47,395 bases of DNA from JAMLIN01 sp041676645 (GTDB lineage Bacteria; Pseudomonadota; Gammaproteobacteria; Burkholderiales; Burkholderiaceae_E), in NCBI GenBank assembly GCA_041676645.1, contig JBAYRO010000018.1, positions 1-47,395 of the forward strand. Reading direction: 5' to 3'. Positions within the stretch are counted from its first letter, which is position 1. Each line of letters starts with the position of its first letter. The notes beneath the pieces were generated by a model, which worked only from the letters and a program-made list of their open reading frames with translations, had not been told where the DNA came from and searched no databases. The translations under genes and the position numbers were made by a program. This document shows positions 20,872 through 28,434 of the stretch, one piece after another.

Positions 20872-21307
20872 AAGACGGGCCAGCTGGGTTGTCGTGAATC
20901 CTCGACATCGCCAACCGGAGCATCCACCTTGGACGGCGGCCGGACCGCGCGCCCGGGAGAAACCGGTCGATTCCGTCTCTGGACAGTCCTTTCCGATTCG
21001 CCAGGTGGCGTGAGCCGGGATTCCGTGCATGCGCACGACCGGTGAAACGCATCGCTGCCCGGCGCCGATGACCCGATGCCCAGGACAGCCTTGCGCAACC
21101 TGGCGACGGGCGGCGCCCGCCTTGCCGACTCGTCGTGCGCTTGGCCGACAAGCCCGGCTGGGTCGGGAACCGTGTCTCTCGTCTCCTCCGTCAGTTCCGG
21201 TTTCGGGGCAGTGTGCCACAGTGTCCGGGCCGGGGGAACCGTCCGTCGGACAGCGGTAACTGGTGTTTTCCTCTAGCGATAATGGCGAGCTGTTCGATGG
21301 AGGTGAT
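20872..21307. other. Intergenic region between divergent dppDF and serine protease genes
   Basis: About 436 bp without a supportable gene. It must hold the promoters for both divergent units. I see GATAAT (21278-21283), a possible -10 for the protease, without a good -35, and a small palindrome GTCCG-t-CGGAC (21241-21251). A GGAGGTGAT at 21299-21306 is the protease ribosome site. The region is coding-like in several frames, as expected at this GC content, but nothing in it resembles a known protein. Confidence 0.5.
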
Positions 21308-22216
21308 ATGGGAAAGGGACGAATCCCGATGGGCGGGATCCCGCAGCGGAGCGATCGACGGAGCGCCATCGGCGCCATGGCGGCCGGCTTGGTCATGGCC
21401 GCATTCATGCCGCGGTCCGCCTCGGCGGTGATGGCCGGCGTGCCGCCGGATTCACCGGATGCCCGCATCGATCCGAACACGGCCGGCTCGCCCTGGGCCG
21501 GCGTGGGCGCCGTGCTCGTCGATGGCCGCATCTACTCGGGTGCACTCATCGGCCGGCGGCATGTCCTGACGGCGGCGCATGTGGTCGGCGCCGCGTCCGC
21601 CGGGCAGGTGGGCTTTCAGATCAATGCCGGTGACGAATCCCGGCGGATCGCCGCCGAAGCGGTCTTCCGCCATCCCGACTACCAGGACTCCGGCGATGCC
21701 TTTCCCCAGTTCGACGCCGCGATCATCCGCCTGGCGCGGGATGTGCCGGCCGCGATCCCGGTCTATCCCTTCTTCGAGGGGGCGGTGGTCACCGGCACAC
21801 CCATCACCATGGTCGGCTACGGCGCCAGTGGGCGCGGCGACGAGGGACCGTCGATCGAGATTCGTGCGGACACCAGGCGCATGGGCCGCAACGTGATCGA
21901 CAAGCTGGTTCCGGTTCCCGGCAGCAACACGCGCGCCGGCGTGTTCATCTTCGATTTCGATGGCCCGGATCCCGCCAGCAATACGACGGGTGGCGAAGGC
22001 CTGGGCAACAGCGTGGAAGCCTCGGTTGCCGTCGGCGATTCCGGTTCGCCGGCGTTCGTGGTCAGCGGCGAGCATCGGGCGATCGTCGGCATCATGGGTT
22101 TCGTCGACGATCTCGATCCGGAGCAGTCGCGCCTGTCCCGCTTCGGCGGCATCGGCGGAGGGACGCTGGTGGAGCCCTTGCGCGAGTGGATCGCGGAGAT
22201 ACTGCGGGACTGCTAG
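21308..22216 (+). CDS. Secreted trypsin-like serine protease (S1 family)
   Basis: This 302-residue protein has an N-terminal hydrophobic segment (SAIGAMAAGLVMAAF) ending in ASA (about residue 40), preceded by an arginine pair, so export by Sec or possibly Tat is expected. The catalytic triad is present: H91 in LTAAHVV, D136 in QFDAAIIRL and S245 in GDSGSP. Only a few Cys are visible, so it lacks the disulfide pattern of eukaryotic trypsins. The start at 21308 is chosen by GGAGGTGAT directly upstream. The substrate is unknown. The stop shares a CTAG with the convergent bioY stop, leaving no intergenic DNA. Confidence 0.85.
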   Translation: MGKGRIPMGGIPQRSDRRSAIGAMAAGLVMAAFMPRSASAVMAGVPPDSPDARIDPNTAGSPWAGVGAVLVDGRIYSGALIGRRHVLTAAHVVGAASAGQVGFQINAGDESRRIAAEAVFRHPDYQDSGDAFPQFDAAIIRLARDVPAAIPVYPFFEGAVVTGTPITMVGYGASGRGDEGPSIEIRADTRRMGRNVIDKLVPVPGSNTRAGVFIFDFDGPDPASNTTGGEGLGNSVEASVAVGDSGSPAFVVSGEHRAIVGIMGFVDDLDPEQSRLSRFGGIGGGTLVEPLREWIAEILRDC

Positions 22217-22803
22217 TCGTTCGGCCCGCGTTGCCTCATGATCGCCTTGAGCAGTGCAGCGCCGAGCGCGGACTTGAGGACCGCGCCGATCAGAAAGGGC
22301 GCGAGGCCCACCGCGATGGCCTTCTGCGCGCCGATGATCGTTGCTAGCCAGGAGGCGCCGACCAGCAGGCATACGGCGTTGCCGGCCAGCATCGCCGCGA
22401 AGGCGAGCAGGATGCGCTGGCCGTTCCATCCTCGTTCGACCAGCCAACCGGTCAAGACCGCGGCCAGCGGGAAGGCCAGCAGGTAGCCGCCGGTGGGCCC
22501 GAGGAAGCGGGCGACGCCACCGGTGCCCCCGGCGAACACCGGCAGGCCGAAGGCGCCTTCGGCCAGCCAGGCGAGAACCGTCAGTCCGCCCAGGCGCCAG
22601 CCATACAGGGCGCCGACCAGGGTCACCGCGAGCGTCTGCATGGTGATCGGCACCGGTATCATCGGCACGCTGATATGCGAGGAGGCCGCCAGCACCAGGG
22701 TGCCGGTGATCACTGCGAATACCTTGGTGGCGGGAGAACAGGTCTGCAGCCAGGCGGGTTGCGCCAGCGGGTGGCTTCGGGCGGATGTCGTGGAAAGCGT
22801 CAT
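22213..22803 (-). CDS. bioY: Biotin transporter BioY (S component)
   Basis: This 196-residue membrane protein has about six helices and the BioY signatures VPMIPVPITMQTLAVTLVGALYGWRLG, GLPVFAGGTGGVARFLGPTGGYLLAFPLAA and AMLAGNAVCLLVGASWLA. It takes up biotin, either alone or with an ECF module; no bioM or bioN lies nearby, so it is a solitary type. A TATGAT (minus strand, 22839-22834) may be its -10, but no BirA- or BioR-type operator is recognisable. It lies downstream of the tetR gene on the same strand, 84 bp apart. Biotin supply would support acyl-CoA carboxylases. Confidence 0.92.
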   Translation of the reverse strand: MTLSTTSARSHPLAQPAWLQTCSPATKVFAVITGTLVLAASSHISVPMIPVPITMQTLAVTLVGALYGWRLGGLTVLAWLAEGAFGLPVFAGGTGGVARFLGPTGGYLLAFPLAAVLTGWLVERGWNGQRILLAFAAMLAGNAVCLLVGASWLATIIGAQKAIAVGLAPFLIGAVLKSALGAALLKAIMRQRGPND

Positions 22804-22887
22804 GATGCTGTGGCGAGATCGAGGGGATTCCGGATCATAGCGGCTTCGCCGCCGATGGCGTTTCGAGTCGGGGGCCGATCCCGCGCA

Positions 22888-23478
22888 TCAGGTGGCCTTC
22901 CCCTCGTCCTGCAAGGCCATCAGGGCATTGCGGACCGAGCGCAGCACCTCGTCCGATCGCTTCGGGTCGGTCATCATTCTCGAGACCAGCAGGCCGCCGA
23001 TCATCGCGCTGACGGCGAGCAGGGCGTCCTGGTCGTCTTCCTTTTCCATGACGTCGGCGACCTTCGCGACAAAGCGCTCGATGTACGCCTCCATCACTGC
23101 GCGCGAGTGCTCGTCGGCGCGCGCCACATCCGATGACAGCGCGGCCAGCGCGCAGCCGGTCTTGCGTGAATCGCGGTGGTTCCGGCTGAGGTAGCTGCGG
23201 ACCACGCCAGCGTATGTCGGCGGCTTCGTGGGATCGGTCGCGAGCTTCGCCGTGGTCGCGCCGTCCTCGAGGGCGCGCTCGAGCGCCTGCGCAAGCAGGT
23301 CCGAACGCGAGGCGAAGTGGCCGTAGAAACCGCCATGCGTGAGGTCGACGCTGCGCATCAGCTTGCCGACGCTGATCGATTCCAGTCCGGTGTCCCGGAT
23401 CTGCTCGGCTGCCTTCGCAAGGATGCGCTCGCGGCTCTGGGCCTTGTCGGCCTGCGAATAGCCCATGTCGATATCCAT
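22888..23478 (-). CDS. TetR/AcrR family transcriptional regulator
   Basis: This regulator of about 196 residues has the TetR helix-turn-helix near residues 20-62: SRERILAKAAEQIRDTGLESISVGKLMRSVDLTHGGFYGHFASRSDLL. The C-terminal ligand domain is variable (KTGCALAALSSDVARADEHSRAV). I place the start at ATG 23478 (MDIDMGYS) rather than 23514, because a perfect TATAAT (23506-23501, minus strand) would otherwise lie inside the coding region; ATG 23466 is another option. It is divergent from the crotonase gene with a palindrome between them, the normal arrangement for a repressor controlling itself and its neighbour. The ligand may be an acyl-CoA, by context only. Confidence 0.85.
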   Translation of the reverse strand: MDIDMGYSQADKAQSRERILAKAAEQIRDTGLESISVGKLMRSVDLTHGGFYGHFASRSDLLAQALERALEDGATTAKLATDPTKPPTYAGVVRSYLSRNHRDSRKTGCALAALSSDVARADEHSRAVMEAYIERFVAKVADVMEKEDDQDALLAVSAMIGGLLVSRMMTDPKRSDEVLRSVRNALMALQDEGKAT

Positions 23479-23500
23479 GATTCGGGTCTTGACAGCCTGG

Positions 23501-23527
23501 ATTATAGTCATCATTCTGATGAATGAT
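23501..23527 (-). promoter_or_regulatory. tetR promoter with palindromic operator candidate
   Basis: On the minus strand a consensus TATAAT (23506-23501) lies about 23 bases before the tetR start. Directly upstream is an 18-bp perfect inverted repeat, ATCATTC-tgat-GAATGAT (23510-23527), in the spacer/-35 zone. No strong -35 is visible. A TTGACA on the plus strand (23489-23494) could belong to a crotonase promoter that also crosses the palindrome. TetR binding here would block both directions. Confidence 0.5.
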
Positions 23528-23600
23528 AGATATCATCCAGAATATTTCGTGAATGCCCAAACGACGGGCACTTGGACCGATTCATAAAAGGAAACCACCC

Positions 23601-24380
23601 ATGAGCACCACACCCGAAGTCCGGATGAGCGTCGACGGACACGTCGCCGTGATCTCGCTGGACAACGTCGCCAAGAAGAATGCGATCACCCCGGAGCTGA
23701 TGCAGCAGCTCTCGCAACACCTGACCACCTTCGACAATGACGACGACCTCTGGGTCGCGGTGCTCGACCCGGCCGGTGAGCACACCACCGCCGGCCTGGA
23801 CATGCCGAAGTTCTTCGGGCCGAACGCTACGGCCAAGCCGATTCCGGCCGAGCAGATCGATCCCTTCGGCATGAAGAAGCGTTGCCGCAAGCCGCTCGTT
23901 TCAGTGGTGCATGGCATCACCTACACGATCGGCATCGAGATGATGCTCGCGAGCGACATCGTGATCGCCGCCGACACCGCACGCTTCGCGCAGCTCGAGT
24001 CCAAGCGCGGCATCGCGCCGCTGGGCGGCGCCCACTATCGCTACCTGACCCGTACCGGCTGGGGCAACGCCATGTACCACCTGCTGCTGTGCGACGAGTT
24101 CGATGCCCATGAGGCGTATCGCTGCGGCTTCGTGCAGGAGGTGCATCCCTTTGGCAGGCATCGCGAGCGGGCGCTCGAGATCGCCCACCTGATCTGCAAG
24201 TGCGCGCCGATCGGCCTGCGGGCGACCAAGCAGGCGGCGCTCACCTACATCGAGCAGGGCGAGCAGGCGGCGATCGCGGTCATCCCGGGCATCCGCGAGA
24301 CCGTGTTCGCCACCGAGGACTTCAAGGAAGGCATCCAGTCCTTCGTCGAACGCCGGGAAGCCCGGTTCCAGGGCCGCTGA
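23601..24380 (+). CDS. Crotonase family protein (enoyl-CoA hydratase/isomerase-like)
   Basis: This 259-residue crotonase-fold protein has an AAAGGAAA ribosome site before ATG 23601. The CoA-binding/oxyanion region is HGITYTIGIEMMLASDIVIAADTARFAQLESKRGIAPLGGAHY. Both acids that align with the two catalytic glutamates of enoyl-CoA hydratase are present, E113 (GIEMM) and E133 (QLESKRG), so hydratase chemistry is plausible, though isomerase or hydrolase activity cannot be excluded. The early oxyanion segment HTTAGLDMPKFF is typical in position. It is divergent from tetR and monocistronic as far as visible. It would act on unsaturated acyl-CoAs of the kind made by the upstream ligases. Confidence 0.85.
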   Translation: MSTTPEVRMSVDGHVAVISLDNVAKKNAITPELMQQLSQHLTTFDNDDDLWVAVLDPAGEHTTAGLDMPKFFGPNATAKPIPAEQIDPFGMKKRCRKPLVSVVHGITYTIGIEMMLASDIVIAADTARFAQLESKRGIAPLGGAHYRYLTRTGWGNAMYHLLLCDEFDAHEAYRCGFVQEVHPFGRHRERALEIAHLICKCAPIGLRATKQAALTYIEQGEQAAIAVIPGIRETVFATEDFKEGIQSFVERREARFQGR

Positions 24381-24674
24381 ACACGGACACTTCGACCGGG
24401 CGCTGAACCGCCGGTCACGAGGATTCGGCTGTCCGGGCCGCGCGCCGATGCGAGGCGGCGGGCGCGAGCCCGGCGCCGCCCAGGCGTGCATGCCGGTCTG
24501 GACGCCCACGACCAGGGTGACGGCCGCCAGGGTCGCGGTCCGCACGTGTTCTCCCTTCTTGCGCGTTTGTCGCAACTTCCGCACCGTTGATCGGCATCGC
24601 GGCGCCGGCCTTGGGGCCGCTGGCTACCATCGGCGAGAATATCGGAACCCCCAACCAGCCTGGATGCAGGAGAA
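24381..24674. other. Intergenic region before rubredoxin, with a cryptic signal-peptide-like start
   Basis: About 294 bp with no confident gene. On the minus strand a GGGAGAA lies just before GTG 24545, which opens a segment that looks like a signal peptide (VRTATLAAVTLVVGVQTGMH, then AWA). Its frame continues antisense through the crotonase gene to 23901, which argues against a real long gene; a decayed or very short secreted product is possible. The rubredoxin promoter should be near 24600-24650, but I find no convincing boxes. Confidence 0.35.
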
Positions 24675-24860
24675 ATGAGCGACAAGAGCGAGGGATTCCG
24701 GTCGTGGATGTGTCTGATCTGTGGATGGATCTACGAGGAAGAAGCCGGATCGCCCGAGGAAGGTATTGCCCCCGGCACCCGGTGGGAAGATGTTCCGATG
24801 AACTGGACATGTCCCGAGTGCGGCGCCCGCAAGGAGGACTTCGAGATGGTGGAGATCTGA
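24675..24860 (+). CDS. rubA: Rubredoxin
   Basis: This 61-residue rubredoxin has the Fe(Cys)4 site as two CxxCG-type knuckles, C13/C16 (CLICG) and C46/C49 (CPECG), with conserved aromatics WIYEE and WTCPECG. It carries one electron in the cytoplasm, and possible partners include rubredoxin reductases, oxidoreductases or peroxide/superoxide reductases. It begins after AGGAGAA and is followed only three bases later by pilG, so it is probably co-transcribed with the pilus chemosensory genes. As I recall, this association occurs in other betaproteobacteria; its functional meaning is not established. Confidence 0.95.
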   Translation: MSDKSEGFRSWMCLICGWIYEEEAGSPEEGIAPGTRWEDVPMNWTCPECGARKEDFEMVEI

Positions 24861-24863
24861 ACT

Positions 24864-25265
24864 ATGAGCACGGAAGGCGAGCTCTCCGGCATTCGGGTGA
24901 TGGTCATCGACGACAGCAACACCATCCGTCGCAGCGCCGAGATCTTTCTCGGCAAGGCCGGCGCGAGGGTGATCCTGGCCGAGGACGGCTTCGATGCGCT
25001 GGCCAAGATCGCCGACCACGAGCCCCAGCTGATCTTCTGCGACATCCTGATGCCGCGACTCGATGGCTACCAGACCTGCGCGATGATCAAGCGCAGCCCG
25101 CGTTTCCGCGACATCCCGGTCGTCATGCTCTCGAGCAAGGACGGCCTGTTCGATCGCGCCCGCGGCCGCATGGTGGGCTCCGACCGTTACCTGACCAAGC
25201 CGTTCTCCAAGGACAGCCTGCTCTCGACTGTCGCGGAGTTCGTGCGACGACCCGAGACGGTCTGA
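24864..25265 (+). CDS. pilG: Type IV pilus response regulator PilG
   Basis: This 133-residue single-domain receiver has acidic pair IDD (15-17), phospho-acceptor Asp60 in IFCDILMPRLDGYQTC and Lys112 in YLTKPFS. The sequence, notably TIRRSAE, DGFDALAKIAD and MLSSKDGLFDRARGRMVGSD, matches PilG closely. PilG is the receiver that, once phosphorylated by the PilL/ChpA kinase, promotes pilus extension and raises cAMP in Pseudomonas. There is no output domain. It is the first chemosensory gene in the rubA-pilGHIJL run. Confidence 0.95.
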   Translation: MSTEGELSGIRVMVIDDSNTIRRSAEIFLGKAGARVILAEDGFDALAKIADHEPQLIFCDILMPRLDGYQTCAMIKRSPRFRDIPVVMLSSKDGLFDRARGRMVGSDRYLTKPFSKDSLLSTVAEFVRRPETV

Positions 25266-25271
25266 GAACCC

Positions 25272-25640
25272 ATGGCGGCGCGCAAGGTGCTGATCGTCGA
25301 CGATTCGGCAACCGAAAGGCACTACATGTCGGAGTTGTTCGGCAAGCAGGGCTATGTGGTGATCACCGCCGAGAACGGCGATGAGGCCGTCGCCAAGGCG
25401 CGCAGCGAGCGCCCCTCGGTGGTCGTCATGGATGTCGTCATGCCGGGTCGGAGCGGTTTCCAGATCACCCGTACCCTGTCGCGCGATCCGGCCACCGGCG
25501 CCATCCCGGTCATCATCTGCAGCAGCAAGAACACCGAGACCGACCGGATCTGGGGCCTGCGGCAAGGGGCCCGCGAATACCTGACCAAGCCGGTGCGGCC
25601 CGACGTGCTGCTCGCGCGGGTCGCCGAACTGGCGCGCTGA
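25272..25640 (+). CDS. pilH: Type IV pilus response regulator PilH
   Basis: This 122-residue CheY-like receiver has Asp54 as phospho-acceptor (VVMDVVMPGRSGFQ) and Lys106 in YLTKPV. IVDDSATERHYM and DRIWGLRQGAREYLTKP are PilH features. PilH antagonises or fine-tunes PilG signalling and is linked to pilus retraction and phosphate sink behaviour in Pseudomonas. The start follows pilG by six bases, and pilI begins one base after its stop. Confidence 0.93.
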   Translation: MAARKVLIVDDSATERHYMSELFGKQGYVVITAENGDEAVAKARSERPSVVVMDVVMPGRSGFQITRTLSRDPATGAIPVIICSSKNTETDRIWGLRQGAREYLTKPVRPDVLLARVAELAR

Positions 25641-25641
25641 C

Positions 25642-26175
25642 ATGAATAACAAAGGCAATTCCCGCATTTCCCTGCGCGAATTCCAGACGCGGCTCAACGC
25701 GCGCCTCGAGCAGGCGGCCGACGCCGGCATCGATGCCCGGCTCGGCCTGGAGATCGGCACCGAGCGCTGGCTGGTCGAGCTGGCCGATGCCGGCGAGATC
25801 GTCCCCGTGCCCGAGCGCATCGTGGGGGTGCCGCTCACCCATTCCTGGTTCAAGGGACTGGTGAGCCTGCGCGGTGCCCTGGTCGGGGTGAGCGACCTCT
25901 CCGAGTTTGCCGGCCAGGGTCCGACCGCCATGGGTCGGGAGTCCCGGCTGGTGTCCTTTGCGAGCCGCTTCGGTGTCAATGCGGCGATCGTCGCAAGCCG
26001 GATGCTCGGCCTGCACGGCACCGAGACGATGACCCGCGAGGAAACCGACGATCCGCAGGGCGAGCTGCCCTCCTGGGTCGGTGCGACCTGGATCGATGTG
26101 GAGGGACGGCGCTGGCGGGAACTGTCGTTCGAACGGCTTTGCAGCGACGCTGCGTTCCTTGGGATCGGCCGCTGA
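25642..26175 (+). CDS. pilI: CheW-like coupling protein PilI
   Basis: This 177-residue CheW-domain adaptor links the PilJ receptor to the PilL kinase. CheW features include LGLEIGTERWLVELADAGEIVPVP near residue 35, PLTHSWFKGLVSLRGALVGVSDLSEF and the C-terminal SWVGATWIDVEGRRWRELSFERL. It is co-directional and tightly packed between pilH and pilJ. The SLRG sequence matches the conserved N(L/I)RG-type receptor/kinase contact of CheW, with Ser for the usual Asn. Confidence 0.9.
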   Translation: MNNKGNSRISLREFQTRLNARLEQAADAGIDARLGLEIGTERWLVELADAGEIVPVPERIVGVPLTHSWFKGLVSLRGALVGVSDLSEFAGQGPTAMGRESRLVSFASRFGVNAAIVASRMLGLHGTETMTREETDDPQGELPSWVGATWIDVEGRRWRELSFERLCSDAAFLGIGR

Positions 26176-26190
26176 CGGCGAGGTGGATGG

Positions 26191-28434
26191 ATGATGAAAC
26201 TGGCGCTCAGGATGCCCCGCAAGAGCTCGCGCGCAAGCCGCGCCGAAGCTCGTGATCCGCTCGACGTCGACACCGCGATCGTTCCCGAGGAACTCGATTC
26301 CCTCGTGAGTGGCGCACCGCTGCCGCGCCAGACCGAGGCTCCCGATCCGGTGAAACCCCATCGGGGGACGGCGCAGCCGGCCGGCCGGCCGGCGGCTCGC
26401 CTGCCCGTGATCGGCCGCCTCGCGGACGAGTCGCGAACCCGCACCATGCTGATCGCGCTGCTCGCCGGGCTGGTGATCGCCTCCGGCTTCCTCTGGGCCT
26501 ATGTGCGCCAGGGCTCCGAGCTCAATCGCCTGACCTGGGTGGCCGGTGACATCAACACACAGTCGCAGCTGCTCGCGCGCTCGGCCGATGCAGCCTTCGC
26601 GGGCCGGGTCGAGGCCTTCGACGAACTCGCCCGTGGGCGTGACGTCATCTCCCGCCAGATCACCTCGCTTCACCAGCATGGCGCGCCGCTCGGCCTGCCC
26701 GATGCCACCGATGACCGCATCGCGAAGATCGCCGAGTCCTGGCAGCAGACCATGCGCACCCTGGCGGCGCTGCTCGATTCGCGCCGCGCGGTGGAATCCG
26801 CGGTGGCGACCCGCGAGACGGTCCGCGCCTCGCTGCCGTCGATGCGCCAGGCGGCCGACCGGCTGCTTGCGGTGCGCGCCGAGGCCGGCGCCTCTTCGCG
26901 CGAGACCGCGCTGGCCGGTGAACTCGCGGTGCTGGTCGAGCGGCTCGGCCAGCGCATAGAAACCATCGGCGAAGCCGATTCCGTCGGACCTTCCGGCACC
27001 CCCGAGGTGACCCGCCTGGTCGGCATCATCAACTCGCATCTGGCCGAACTGCAGCGCACGATTCCGCGTGGCGGCTCGGATTCGCGGGCCCGTGACTCGC
27101 TCGGCCTGCTTGCCGGCGAGTTCGGTCGGCTCGACAGGCCGCTCACGGCCCTGGGCAACGACACCTCCGCGCTCCTGAACGGGCGGGCCGCCCACCGTGA
27201 CCTGCTCGGGCGGGCCGACGGGTTGCGGGTCGATCTCGAGGCGATGCAGGCCAGCCTGCTCGGGGCGACCGATGCCCGTCGCTGGCTGCTGCTGCTGGCG
27301 GTCGGCTTCGCCGCCTTCGCGGCACTGGCCGTCTTCGGCCTGTCGCGCGCCTATGTCGGGGTGAGCCGGCGTCGCGCCGAGGATGCCGAACGCCAGCGCG
27401 TCGTCGCCGAGAACCTCGAGCAGGCGGCCAAGCGGACCAACGACCAGAACCAGGCGGCGATCCTGCGCCTCATGAACGAGCTCCAGGAGGTCGCCGACGG
27501 CGACCTGACGGTCCAGGCGACCGTCTCCGAGGACATCACCGGCGCCATTGCCGATTCGGTCAACTACACCGTCGAGGAACTGCGCAGCCTGGTGGCGCGG
27601 ATCAACAGCACGGCCGAGCTCGTCAACGAGGCATCCTCGAAGGCGCAGATGACGGCCACCAGCCTGCAGGCGGCATCCGAGCAGCAGTCGCGCGAGATCA
27701 AGGAAACCGGCGAATCGGTCCTGCGCATGGCGCAACAGATCAACGAGGTTTCGGCGAGCGCCGCCGAATCGGTGCAGGTGGCGCGCCAGTCGCTGCGGGC
27801 GTCGCAGCATGGTTCGAGCGCAGTGAACAACGCGATCAGCGGCATGAACGGCATCCGCGACCAGATCCAGGAGACGGCCAAGCGGATCAAGCGGCTCGGC
27901 GAGTCCTCGCAGGAGATCGGCGAGATCGTCGAGCTGATCTCGGACATCACGGAGCAGACCAACGTCCTCGCCCTCAACGCGGCGATCCAGGCGGCCAGCG
28001 CCGGCGAGGCGGGCCGGGGCTTCACCATCGTCGCCGAGGAAGTGCAGCGCCTCGCGGAGCGTTCCGGCGAGGCGACCAAGCAGATTTCCGCGCTGATCCG
28101 CACCATCCAGACCGACACCCAGGATGCGGTCGCCGCGATGGAGCAGAGCACCCAGGGGGTGGTGGAGGGCACCCGGCTCTCCGACGAGGCCGGCAGCGCG
28201 CTGGGCGAGATCGGCAGGGTGTCCTCGCACCTGGCCGAGCTCATCGAGGATTTCTCCGACACGACATCGAAGCAGGCAGCCTCGGCCGGTACCGTCGCCC
28301 AGTCGATCCAGCGTATCCTGCTCGTTACCGAACAGACTTCCGAAGGCACCCTGCAGACGGCCGGTTCGATCCGCCAGCTCTCCGAGCTTTCGCAGGAGCT
28401 GAAGAATTCCGTGGCACGGTTCAAGGTCTCGTGA
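26191..28434 (+). CDS. pilJ: Methyl-accepting chemotaxis protein PilJ
   Basis: This 747-residue MCP-type sensor for pilus-based motility has an unusually long cytoplasmic N-terminal extension (about 80 residues, basic and proline-rich), TM1 (about 85-105), a periplasmic helical sensor domain with PilJ-type sequence up to about residue 360, TM2 (about 364-385), a HAMP region and a long signalling coiled coil. The hairpin tip reads EQTNVLALNAAIQAASAGEAGRGFTIVAEEVQRLAERS, as in PilJ. It passes pilus or surface input through PilI to PilL. An AGGTGG precedes the first of two adjacent ATGs. No pilK methyltransferase gene follows. Confidence 0.93.
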   Translation: MMKLALRMPRKSSRASRAEARDPLDVDTAIVPEELDSLVSGAPLPRQTEAPDPVKPHRGTAQPAGRPAARLPVIGRLADESRTRTMLIALLAGLVIASGFLWAYVRQGSELNRLTWVAGDINTQSQLLARSADAAFAGRVEAFDELARGRDVISRQITSLHQHGAPLGLPDATDDRIAKIAESWQQTMRTLAALLDSRRAVESAVATRETVRASLPSMRQAADRLLAVRAEAGASSRETALAGELAVLVERLGQRIETIGEADSVGPSGTPEVTRLVGIINSHLAELQRTIPRGGSDSRARDSLGLLAGEFGRLDRPLTALGNDTSALLNGRAAHRDLLGRADGLRVDLEAMQASLLGATDARRWLLLLAVGFAAFAALAVFGLSRAYVGVSRRRAEDAERQRVVAENLEQAAKRTNDQNQAAILRLMNELQEVADGDLTVQATVSEDITGAIADSVNYTVEELRSLVARINSTAELVNEASSKAQMTATSLQAASEQQSREIKETGESVLRMAQQINEVSASAAESVQVARQSLRASQHGSSAVNNAISGMNGIRDQIQETAKRIKRLGESSQEIGEIVELISDITEQTNVLALNAAIQAASAGEAGRGFTIVAEEVQRLAERSGEATKQISALIRTIQTDTQDAVAAMEQSTQGVVEGTRLSDEAGSALGEIGRVSSHLAELIEDFSDTTSKQAASAGTVAQSIQRILLVTEQTSEGTLQTAGSIRQLSELSQELKNSVARFKVS

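Noticed and set aside
22804..22887. Biotin-responsive BirA or BioR operator upstream of bioY
   Set aside because: No match to the known biotin operators was visible; only a TATGAT and a small GCGGC/GCCGC hairpin are present.
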